Assembly (NCBI GenBank): GCA_030536565.1
Contig: JAUNPT010000008.1
Location: 1 to 30,043, forward strand
Source: Eubacteriales bacterium
GTDB taxonomy: Bacteria > Bacillota > Clostridia > Lachnospirales > Lachnospiraceae
DNA length: 30,043 bases
Direction: 5' to 3'
The translations under genes were made by a program, and so were the position numbers. Below are positions 7,959 to 14,966 of the stretch, piece by piece (position 1 is the first letter of the stretch; every line of letters begins with the position of its first letter). The notes beneath the pieces are model-generated. The model had not been told where the DNA came from and did not search any database. It saw only the letters and a list, made by a program, of their open reading frames with translations.

Positions 7959-8717
7959 ATGAAGCTATTAGAAATGAAGCATGTGAAAAAAGATTTTAAA
8001 GAACTTTCGGTTTTGAAAGATATATCATTAGAGGTTAACGAAGGCGAGGTGGTTGCCATACTTGGGCCGTCAGGTTCAGGAAAGTCAACGCTTCTGCGCT
8101 GTGCTGCACTTCTTGAAACTATGGATGAGGGTTCGCTTGCATACTGTGAGAACTCTGCCACAGTTAATCTTAATGGCGGTAAAACAGAGTATGTCGGCAG
8201 GAAACAGCTGTGTGAGTTGAAAAATAACTTTGGACTGGTGTTTCAAAATTTTAATCTGTTCCCGCATTATTCTGTTATTAAAAATGTTACAGATGCACCT
8301 ATTCATGTGCAGAAGAGAAACAAAGATGAGGTTATAAAGGAAGCAAGGGAGCTTTTAAGGAAGGTTGGATTAGAGGAAAAAGAGAACAGTTATCCATGCC
8401 AGCTGTCCGGAGGACAGCAGCAGAGGGTTGCAATTGCAAGGGCGCTTGCAATGAGACCTAAAATGCTTTTTTTTGATGAACCGACATCGGCACTTGACCC
8501 TGAAATTACAGCTGGTATTCTTAAGGTTTTAAGAGAGCTGGCCGCTGAAAAAATGACTATGGTTATTGTAACTCATGAAATAGCATTTGCAAGAAATGTT
8601 GCAGACCGTGTTATTTTCATGGATGGCGGGGTTATTGTAGAGGAAGGAAAGCCGGAGGAAGTTATTGATAATCCGTCTAATGAGAGGACTAGGGCATTCT
8701 TACAGAAGCTTTCGTAG
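7959..8717 (+). CDS. Amino-acid ABC transporter ATP-binding protein (GlnQ-like)
   Basis: This cytoplasmic ATPase powers the fused binding-protein/permease encoded just upstream. It is 252 residues long, with Walker A GPSGSGKST at 36-44, the Q-loop FQNFNLFPH at about 95-103, the signature LSGGQQQR at 149-156, Walker B MLFFDEP at 167-173, and the switch histidine in VTHEIAFAR. It has a slightly longer loop after Walker A (residues 62-85, CENSATVNLNGG...) than the shortest GlnQ proteins. GGAAGGAA lies just before the ATG. The gene converges with the AraC-type regulator and the two share a hairpin at 8737-8761. Confidence 0.93.
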   Translation: MKLLEMKHVKKDFKELSVLKDISLEVNEGEVVAILGPSGSGKSTLLRCAALLETMDEGSLAYCENSATVNLNGGKTEYVGRKQLCELKNNFGLVFQNFNLFPHYSVIKNVTDAPIHVQKRNKDEVIKEARELLRKVGLEEKENSYPCQLSGGQQQRVAIARALAMRPKMLFFDEPTSALDPEITAGILKVLRELAAEKMTMVIVTHEIAFARNVADRVIFMDGGVIVEEGKPEEVIDNPSNERTRAFLQKLS

Positions 8718-8736
8718 ATTTATATGTAAAAGACTG

Positions 8737-8761
8737 CAGGCGGTGCTAGTGGCACCGCCTG
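8737..8761. terminator. Shared hairpin terminator between convergent genes
   Basis: CAGGCGGTGC (8737-8746) and GCACCGCCTG (8752-8761) form a perfect 10-bp GC-rich stem around a 5-base loop. On the minus strand CAGTCTTTT follows, giving a short T-run; on the plus strand the following bases are less T-rich. The stop codon and last four sense codons of the AraC-type gene lie inside this hairpin. Confidence 0.7.
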
Positions 8762-9594
8762 TATTCAGTTGGGGACATATTGTATATTCTTTTAAAAGTA
8801 TCGCCAAAGGTGTTGCTGTCAGAAAAACCGCAGGAACTGGCAATCTCAGTAATGGATTGGGAGGTGTTCCTAAGGGCGTCAGCGGCAGCCTCCGTTCTTA
8901 TATCTATTAAATATTCTTTAAAGCGTTTACCTGTAAACATTTTAAATTTTCTGGAAAGGCTGGACTGGCTCATATGAAAAAACTCTGATGTGCCAGCCAG
9001 AGTGATATCTTCAGAATAATTTTTTATAATATACTCTATAATATCCTGTATTTGCCGGTTAGCTATATTAATTTTGGAAATTACATTTTCTTTATAGGTG
9101 TAACAGCGCAGCATAAATAAAATCATGGAGTGGAAGTAGGTGCGGATAAATGCCAGTGACATATTGTCGACACCTTTGCGCTCATAGCCGATTTTCTCTA
9201 TAAGCTCTTTCATATATGAAATCTTTTTTTCCGGAATCTGTAGAATCAGGTTTGAAACCAGACGTTTTGCAGCTTCAGTCCCAAGTTCATTTTCAAACCA
9301 TTTTAATTCCTCATTATTAAAGTATATAACACCTCTGGTATGCTGTGAGCCTGACAGATAGATTGTCATATGCGGTGTCTGGGCAGGAATGATTACAGCA
9401 GAGCCGGAGGTCAGCTTATACAGCAGTGTTTCCTCTTGTCCAGATGGATTTACAGTTTTCATTTGCAATGAGCAGTTTCCATTAATGATAAACAATAATT
9501 CATTATACTGATGTTCATGAAAATGTTTCATTTTATATGATATAGGGACGCTTCGGTAATCAGTTACAAAATTGTCAGTTATTGGTTGAAACAT
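8746..9594 (-). CDS. AraC-family transcriptional regulator with cupin sensor domain
   Basis: This is a cytoplasmic regulator of 282 residues. The N-terminal cupin (about residues 15-110) includes HFHEHQYNELLFIINGNC, the histidine/glutamate-rich strand found in AraC-type sugar sensors. The C-terminal 100 residues hold two helix-turn-helix units: the first around LAGTSEFFHMSQSSLSRKFK, the second around ITEIASSCGFSDSNTFGDTFK, ending MSPTEYRR, the family hallmark. GAGGTGA precedes the start. It is transcribed divergently from the pectinesterase-like surface protein gene, so it most likely controls that gene in response to a plant-polysaccharide-derived sugar. That link is inferred from position and from the direct repeats at 9695-9742. 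Confidence 0.93.
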   Translation of the reverse strand: MFQPITDNFVTDYRSVPISYKMKHFHEHQYNELLFIINGNCSLQMKTVNPSGQEETLLYKLTSGSAVIIPAQTPHMTIYLSGSQHTRGVIYFNNEELKWFENELGTEAAKRLVSNLILQIPEKKISYMKELIEKIGYERKGVDNMSLAFIRTYFHSMILFMLRCYTYKENVISKINIANRQIQDIIEYIIKNYSEDITLAGTSEFFHMSQSSLSRKFKMFTGKRFKEYLIDIRTEAAADALRNTSQSITEIASSCGFSDSNTFGDTFKRIYNMSPTEYRRCH

Positions 9595-9682
9595 ATATGA
9601 TTCACCTCGATTTTACATAATTTGATAAAGGAATCATAGCATTATTAAAAAATAACTTCTACAGAAATAGTATAGGAATGAT

Positions 9683-9692
9683 GGAAATTTCC
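9683..9692. repeat. Perfect 10-bp palindrome in the AraC/pectinesterase intergenic region
   Basis: GGAAATTTCC sits just upstream of the first direct repeat of the candidate AraC operator. It is short enough to be chance, but it lies in the only control region shared by the two divergent genes. Confidence 0.4.
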
Positions 9693-9694
9693 TG

Positions 9695-9742
9695 TTTTTA
9701 CGTAAAATTTAAAAAATGCTGTTGATTTTTCGTAGGATTTTA
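9695..9742 (+). promoter_or_regulatory. Candidate AraC-type operator, two direct repeats 30 bp apart
   Basis: TTTTTACGTAAAATTTA (9695-9711) and TTTTTCGTAGGATTTTA (9726-9742) share CGTA-N2-ATTT. The CGTA cores start at 9701 and 9731, about three helical turns apart. Direct repeats of this kind, with the proximal copy over the -35 position, are the usual binding pattern of AraC-type activators. Confidence 0.5.
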
Positions 9743-9755
9743 GCAGAGGCATTTA

Positions 9756-9761
9756 TATAAT
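9756..9761 (+). promoter_or_regulatory. -10 element of the pectinesterase-like gene promoter
   Basis: A perfect TATAAT has no acceptable -35 at 16-18 bp; the bases there are TAGGAT, inside the second direct repeat. A good -10 without a -35 is what an activator-dependent promoter should look like. Transcription would begin near 9768. Confidence 0.55.
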
Positions 9762-9802
9762 TGTTTTGTAAAGGCAAGTAAAAAATTTATAAGGAGGTTT
9801 TT

Positions 9803-12589
9803 ATGAAAAAAATATTTAGGAGAATTGTGGCATTATGCTTAGGTATTCTTGCATGTATGTTTGCAGGCTGGGGCTTGATTTATGAAGTCGATGCAGAGCA
9901 GAGTGTTGACGGTTATGTTTCGCTTGACAGTTCAGACCCCATATTATTTGGCGGCGACTACATTGTGTATCAGGGCAGCAGGATTGAGTTAGGCGAGAAG
10001 GATATTTATCTGGATGGCTCCTTAACAGATGAAACAGCTGACCGATACAATTATGTATATAACGATATTAAGGAAGCTTTATCGGATACAGCACTTACAG
10101 ATGGAACAGAAGCCGAACCGATGAATGTATATGTCGCACCTTATGTTTACTGGATTGATGATCCAGATGCAGTGGATACCGTTGAAAAGACAGACGGTTA
10201 TGGAGTGCCTTATGGAATGGTAGTAAGCTGCCAGTATCTTAATATCAAAGGGCTTACATCAAATCCGGATAATGTTGTGTTTGCAGGTAACCGAGGACAG
10301 TCACATGGTGCTAACGGAAATTATACAATGTTCCGTTTTAATGGCGATGGGCTGACATTTTCAAATGTTAAGGTTGGTAATTTCTGCAGTATCGACCTTG
10401 TATATGAACTTAAACAAAAGTTGAATCATGAAAAACGTACAGCTACTATCACTCAGGCACAGCTTGGTGATGTTAATGGGGATAAGTTTTTTGCTGATAA
10501 CTGTAGTTTTGTAAGCAGATTAAATCTTGACCCAATGAATGGAGCAAAGAGGAGCTTATATAGAAACTGTCATTTAGAAAGTACAGATGATGCGCTTAAT
10601 GGCAATGCAGTTTATGTAAACTGTGATTTTGATTTCTATGGCAACAGGCCTTTATATTCTACATATAATACAGGTTCAGCATTTCTTGGCTGTAGATTTA
10701 ATTGTGTTGTTTTAAATGTAGAGGCTGAACCAAATCAGTACTTTACAAAAGAGGGCGGTCCTGTTACTGCAGTTGACTGTTCATACACCAGTGGATTTAG
10801 TATTCCATTTGGTATTGGCTGGACAAAGTATCCTAACGATTCTTTGAAATGTTATCAGTATAATATACTCCATAATGGCAGCCCTATTACAATAGGTGGA
10901 GATCTGGCTGCTGAGACAGTTGAAATGACTGGTAAGCCAGTGCTTGATGCTTATAGAATCGTGAAAGAAGGCAGTGTTATTTACAATACTTATAATCTGC
11001 TTTGCGGCAGTGATGGCTGGGATCCATTAGGAATTAAAAATGACGTAACAGCAGCAGGAGCTGACAGGATTCCTACAATGTTAACAGTCAGTACATCAGC
11101 AGATACTATCGAATCAGGAGCAGCTACAGCACAGTTAAGCTCAAAGGTAAGCTTCTTTCATGGGGAAGAAGATACAGTGACGCCAGTTACATATTCACTG
11201 TCCGGAGAGTACAGAAACTATGCACAGATTACTGATAACGGTGATGGAACATGTACAGTAACTGGTATTAATAATGAAGATGAGGCCAAGGACATTATTA
11301 TAAATGCATCTACAGAATCAGGCCTTTCAGGGGCAGTAAAGATAACTGTGAAACCAAGCGTGCTGCCAGCACCAGCATTTACAGCTGCACCTGTCATTAC
11401 TAAGAAGGAGGGTGCATTAAAGGCTGAGTATACACTTGATTTAAAGGGAAGAAAAGATCAGTCATTGATTTCATGGTACCGCTGCAGTGATGAAAATGGA
11501 AGTAACCCTATCCTTGTGGCAGTTTCAAGATTAGATGACCCAATGTACGAATACAAGCTTAGAGCCGGAGATATCGGATATTATATCATGGCTGTTGTAG
11601 AGCCTAAGGATATTAGAAGTAACCCGGGAGCAGCAGTAAGCACAATGTATGCAAATCAGATTAAGCTTGCAGATGTGAATGCATCAGACTTATATACAGA
11701 TTTTAAGAATTTCCCAACAATCAAGCAGGATCAGATTATTCCGGGCACATGGACTGTTGACTATTTCAGACCACAAGATACATCAGGTTTCGGAAGCTGG
11801 AAGGGTGACGATTCAGTTGCTCCTTGGGTATATGGGGCTACAGGAAATGGCTGTGTTGGATATGGACTTTATCAGGGAACACAGGGTGCAAGGCTTATGT
11901 ATACTCCAGTTGAGGGAACATATGGTGATATGTCACTTAAGCTTGTGGTTGATCCGGCCAAGACAGCCGGACAGGGCTTTGGAAGTGCTGGGCAGTATAT
12001 GGATGTCTGTTTAAAATTTGATACGAAGACGCTTACAGGCTATGGTTTAAGGATTATCCGTACAAAGGCAGCCTCAAATGCAGCTACATTTGTATTAGTA
12101 AAATACCAGAATGGCGAGACATCATATATTTCAGAGGAAGTTATTTCATCATGTTATGCAACAGGCTGTACAATTTCTTTGAAGATTGAGGGAACTAAGT
12201 TTACAGCTCATGTTGAAACGCCTACAGCACAGCTTGCGGATCAGGCTGAAGCAGGCTATGTGCATTCAGTTGATTTATCAGCAGATATTGAAGCTTCAGT
12301 GTATGGCGGTGTTGCAATCCAGCATACAGGTACGACAGGTACTGGTGGCTGGCAGAATACAACAATGCTTCATGAGCTTTCTGTTGACTGGGCTGGAAAG
12401 AATAATGAAAACCCAGAATTTGCAGAGGATATTAATGGTGAGGAGGCTGGCGGCAATTCAGGTGAAGCTGTAGATGATACAGTTGCCACAGGCGACACTA
12501 TGAATATGGCTGTATGGACATTAATTGCAGCGGCTATGGCTATTGTCTTTGCTGCAGCATCAAAGAAAAAAGGAGACTGCTGTCAATAA
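9803..12589 (+). CDS. Pectinesterase-like beta-helix surface protein with TGD-type sorting tail
   Basis: This is a 928-residue exported protein. Residues 1-31 are a signal peptide ending VDA. Residues of about 60-400 form a right-handed beta-helix laid out like carbohydrate-esterase family 8 pectin methylesterases. SLYRNCHLESTDDALNG corresponds to the region before and around QDT, and NCDFDFYGN to the DFIFG motif, so both active-site aspartates appear present while the glutamine positions have changed. Residues of about 425-620 are two Ig-like domains. Residues of about 640-865 are a beta-sandwich lectin-like module. The C-terminus has TGD (896-898), a hydrophobic segment and KKK, a variant sortase signal. 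AAGGAGG precedes the ATG. Activity on pectin is inferred; pectate lyase activity is a less likely alternative. Confidence 0.75.
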   Translation: MKKIFRRIVALCLGILACMFAGWGLIYEVDAEQSVDGYVSLDSSDPILFGGDYIVYQGSRIELGEKDIYLDGSLTDETADRYNYVYNDIKEALSDTALTDGTEAEPMNVYVAPYVYWIDDPDAVDTVEKTDGYGVPYGMVVSCQYLNIKGLTSNPDNVVFAGNRGQSHGANGNYTMFRFNGDGLTFSNVKVGNFCSIDLVYELKQKLNHEKRTATITQAQLGDVNGDKFFADNCSFVSRLNLDPMNGAKRSLYRNCHLESTDDALNGNAVYVNCDFDFYGNRPLYSTYNTGSAFLGCRFNCVVLNVEAEPNQYFTKEGGPVTAVDCSYTSGFSIPFGIGWTKYPNDSLKCYQYNILHNGSPITIGGDLAAETVEMTGKPVLDAYRIVKEGSVIYNTYNLLCGSDGWDPLGIKNDVTAAGADRIPTMLTVSTSADTIESGAATAQLSSKVSFFHGEEDTVTPVTYSLSGEYRNYAQITDNGDGTCTVTGINNEDEAKDIIINASTESGLSGAVKITVKPSVLPAPAFTAAPVITKKEGALKAEYTLDLKGRKDQSLISWYRCSDENGSNPILVAVSRLDDPMYEYKLRAGDIGYYIMAVVEPKDIRSNPGAAVSTMYANQIKLADVNASDLYTDFKNFPTIKQDQIIPGTWTVDYFRPQDTSGFGSWKGDDSVAPWVYGATGNGCVGYGLYQGTQGARLMYTPVEGTYGDMSLKLVVDPAKTAGQGFGSAGQYMDVCLKFDTKTLTGYGLRIIRTKAASNAATFVLVKYQNGETSYISEEVISSCYATGCTISLKIEGTKFTAHVETPTAQLADQAEAGYVHSVDLSADIEASVYGGVAIQHTGTTGTGGWQNTTMLHELSVDWAGKNNENPEFAEDINGEEAGGNSGEAVDDTVATGDTMNMAVWTLIAAAMAIVFAAASKKKGDCCQ

Positions 12590-12634
12590 ATTGTTAAGTG
12601 GTCTTTAAGGCTTAAAGTAAAGGTAATTTATAAA

Positions 12635-12675
12635 AATAAGTGCAGATATTGAAAAATATCTGTGCTTATTTTTTT
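12635..12675 (+). terminator. Factor-independent terminator after the pectinesterase-like gene
   Basis: AATAAGTGCAGATATT (12635-12650) pairs over 16 bp, with two G-U pairs, with AATATCTGTGCTTATT (12655-12670) around GAAA. Seven Ts follow from 12669. The upstream A-run lengthens the stem. Confidence 0.9.
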
Positions 12676-12684
12676 GCAGCGGCC

Positions 12685-12713
12685 TTGTCCGGAATATGAA
12701 AAAATGATAAAAT
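12685..12713 (+). promoter_or_regulatory. Vegetative promoter for the VanY-type carboxypeptidase gene
   Basis: TTGTCC at 12685-12690 and TAAAAT at 12708-12713 are separated by 17 bp, directly after the preceding terminator. Confidence 0.65.
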
Positions 12714-12747
12714 AATAGAGGTTAAATGCCCAGAAATGAGGATTATT

Positions 12748-13527
12748 ATGAGAAAAAACATAAGGATTAAAATGACAGCTGCCATTTTGATGGCGGCCGT
12801 GACAGTCTGTACTATTACATCATGTGGAAAGAAACAGGCGGCTGATGCAGATAATCAGATGGAAGTGCCAATACAGACGTCAAAGGAAGCGACGGCAGAT
12901 CAGGAAAGTGAGAACCGGGAGCAGTCCACAGAGAATATGCAGACTAAGGTGGAATCGGAAAATGCTGTAGGTGTCAGTACAAAAGGATATACAATTGAAA
13001 AAATAGATGGTGTAACATATGTTAATGGTATTATGATTGTGAATAAAACATATCCCTTACCTTCATCATATAATCCGGGAGGGTTAAGTGGGCAGGTGCT
13101 TGATGCTTTTGCTGAAATGCAGGCTGATGCAGCTGCTGCGGGGCTTAATATATGGATACAGTCGTCATTTAGAACATATGAGTATCAGGATTATCTTTAC
13201 AATATGTATGTTTCAACAGATGGAAAAGCGGCAGCTGATACGTATTCAGCAAGACCGGGATTTTCAGAACATCAGTCGGGCCTGTGTTTTGACCTTAATT
13301 CTATAGATGATTCCTTTACTAATACACCAGAGGGACGATGGGTAGATGCCAATGCCCATAAGTATGGATTTATTATCCGCTTCCCTCTTGGCAAAGAGGA
13401 TATTACGGGGTATAAGTATGAATCATGGCATCTAAGATATGTGGGAGAGGAAATTGCCACATATATGTATAATAATAATATGTGTCTTGAGGAGTATTTA
13501 GGAGTTACATCGCAGTATGAAAATTAA
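12748..13527 (+). CDS. D-alanyl-D-alanine carboxypeptidase, VanY-like lipoprotein (peptidase M15B)
   Basis: This is a zinc D,D- or L,D-carboxypeptidase that trims peptidoglycan stem peptides outside the membrane. I prefer ATG 12748 over the in-frame ATG at 12736, because GAGG at 12738-12741 is correctly spaced for it. The signal peptide ends in an ITSC lipobox with Cys26 as the lipid site. A Gln/Glu-rich linker of about 60 residues follows. The catalytic domain contains SSFRTYEYQ, the zinc motif SEHQSGLCFDL (His and Asp ligands) and SWHLRYV (third ligand), all as expected for VanY/DacB-type M15B enzymes. It stands alone between a terminator and a bidirectional hairpin. General wall turnover is more likely than vancomycin resistance, as no van genes are nearby. 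Confidence 0.92.
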   Translation: MRKNIRIKMTAAILMAAVTVCTITSCGKKQAADADNQMEVPIQTSKEATADQESENREQSTENMQTKVESENAVGVSTKGYTIEKIDGVTYVNGIMIVNKTYPLPSSYNPGGLSGQVLDAFAEMQADAAAAGLNIWIQSSFRTYEYQDYLYNMYVSTDGKAAADTYSARPGFSEHQSGLCFDLNSIDDSFTNTPEGRWVDANAHKYGFIIRFPLGKEDITGYKYESWHLRYVGEEIATYMYNNNMCLEEYLGVTSQYEN

Positions 13528-13569
13528 GTCCTGCGTGCAGGGAGTTAATACCGGATAATGACAAAACTT

Positions 13570-13601
13570 AATGTGGCGGTGGTTTAAACCACCGCCACAT
13601 T
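13570..13601. terminator. Bidirectional hairpin terminator, perfect 32-bp palindrome
   Basis: AATGTGGCGGTGGTTT (13570-13585) is followed at once by its exact inverse complement (13586-13601). It lies between convergent genes; the minus-strand exit ACATTAAGTTTTGTC is the more T-rich side. Confidence 0.75.
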
Positions 13602-13621
13602 AGGCTTAAGAAATATAGAAT

Positions 13622-14851
13622 TTAATCATCTTTATGTGCCTGCATATACTGGTGCATGGATTCCGCAACAATTTTGCTGTGTGCTACAGCTTCGACTACT
13701 GTGCGGGCACCATTGACAACATCACCCGAAGCAAAGATACCCGGTCGTGATGTGTGTCCTGTTTCATCAGCTTCGAGAAGCCCGCGCCTGTTGGCTTTAA
13801 GACCCTCAGTGTTATTGACAAGACGGTTTTGAGGTCCCTGACTGATGGAGATGATTGTACTGTCAGCCTTGTAAAGAGTTTTAGTACCTTCAACGTCAGT
13901 AAATGAGCCATCTTCATTTTCAATAACATCGCAAAAAATCACGCCGTCATCAACAATTTCGACAGGTCTTTTGTTAAATTCAAAATCAACGCCTTCAAGC
14001 TGTGCATAGCTAAATTCATATTCACTTGCGGCCACTTTTTTGGTGATTGAAAAGCAGGTGAGCTTTTTAACTCCTTTTCTAATGGCAGTTCTTGCCACGT
14101 CCATTGCAGCGTTGCCGGCACCTATTACAATTACATTGTCGCCAAGGCGGTAGCTGTCAGGATTGTTTAAGTAGTTAATTCCGAAATGTACGTTTCCAAG
14201 CGTTTCACCTTTTATATGTAGAGAGTTAGGCTTCCATACGCCTGTACCTACGAAAATCGACTTGTAACCATCGCGGAATAAATCCTCTATGGTAATGGCA
14301 CTGCCTATTAGTGTGTTAGGGCGGATTTTAATTCCTTTAAGAGTAAGGTGCCTGTATTCGATATCGTCTAAGACGCTTTTAGGGAGACGAAATTCAGGGA
14401 TTCCATAGCGCAGAACACCGCCGATTTTATCTTTGCCTTCAAATATAGTTACCTGATATCCATAGCGTGCTAATATAATAGCAATAGTTATACCTGCCGG
14501 GCCAGAGCCGATAATTGCAACACGCATGCCATTTGATGGCTTAGGCCCTGCGGTCATCTGGTTTGCGTAGGTCGTTGAAATATAATTTTCAATACTTGAG
14601 AAATGTACGGGAGCTCCCTTGCGGCCAAGAACACAGTGCCCCTCACACTGATTTTCATGGTTGCATACGAGGCTGCATACAGTAGTCAGTGGATTGTTTT
14701 CAAAAAGCATACGACCAGCATCGTTTAATTTGTTTTCTTTTAAAAGCTTTATTACCATTGGAATGTTAGTATTAATTGGACATCCCTTCTGGCATTGTGG
14801 AACCTTGCACTGCAGGCAGCGGTTTGCTTCATCCATTACATGTAATGCCAT
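13622..14851 (-). CDS. NAD(P)-dependent flavoprotein, GltD-like (glutamate synthase small-subunit family)
   Basis: This is a 409-residue cytoplasmic oxidoreductase. The N-terminus has two four-cysteine groups, Cys12/15/20/24 and Cys59/63/69/73, that ligate two Fe-S clusters as in the GltD/DPYD-like fold. An FAD-binding GSGPAG follows at residues 115-120, and an NAD(P)-binding GAGNAAMDVA in the second Rossmann domain. The C-terminal GIFASGDVVNGARTVVEA closes the FAD site. Proteins of this family are small subunits of glutamate synthase, NADH-dependent ferredoxin reductases (NfnB) or stand-alone electron-transfer partners. No large glutamate-synthase subunit is adjacent, so the partner and the reaction are open. 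GGAGGG precedes the ATG on the minus strand. Confidence 0.88.
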   Translation of the reverse strand: MALHVMDEANRCLQCKVPQCQKGCPINTNIPMVIKLLKENKLNDAGRMLFENNPLTTVCSLVCNHENQCEGHCVLGRKGAPVHFSSIENYISTTYANQMTAGPKPSNGMRVAIIGSGPAGITIAIILARYGYQVTIFEGKDKIGGVLRYGIPEFRLPKSVLDDIEYRHLTLKGIKIRPNTLIGSAITIEDLFRDGYKSIFVGTGVWKPNSLHIKGETLGNVHFGINYLNNPDSYRLGDNVIVIGAGNAAMDVARTAIRKGVKKLTCFSITKKVAASEYEFSYAQLEGVDFEFNKRPVEIVDDGVIFCDVIENEDGSFTDVEGTKTLYKADSTIISISQGPQNRLVNNTEGLKANRRGLLEADETGHTSRPGIFASGDVVNGARTVVEAVAHSKIVAESMHQYMQAHKDD

Positions 14852-14882
14852 AATAACCCTCCGTTTTAGATTGATTTGATGA

Positions 14883-14909
14883 TTTTATATTAACACGTTA
14901 AATATAAAA
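14883..14909. promoter_or_regulatory. Long AT-rich inverted repeat centred on TTAAC-AC-GTTAA, probable operator
   Basis: TTTTATATTAAC and GTTAAATATAAAA are inverted copies apart from one extra A at 14902. The core TTAAC-N2-GTTAA is perfect. The repeat lies in the spacer of the minus-strand promoter described at 14887-14915, where a bound protein would block RNA polymerase. Confidence 0.45.
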
Positions 14910-14915
14910 AGTGAA
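14887..14915 (-). promoter_or_regulatory. Probable promoter for the GltD-like gene
   Basis: On the minus strand TTCACT (plus positions 14910-14915) and TAATAT (14887-14892) are 17 bp apart. They lie 36 bases upstream of the start codon and almost entirely overlap the inverted repeat. Confidence 0.5.
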
Positions 14916-14966
14916 TAGAAGAATATGGTTATAATATTTAAAATTGGCTCGGGTAAAGAATTATTG

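Noticed and set aside
12748..13527. Vancomycin-resistance vanY
   Set aside because: No vanR/S/H/A/X genes are nearby; the lipoprotein M15B form is common in ordinary wall turnover.
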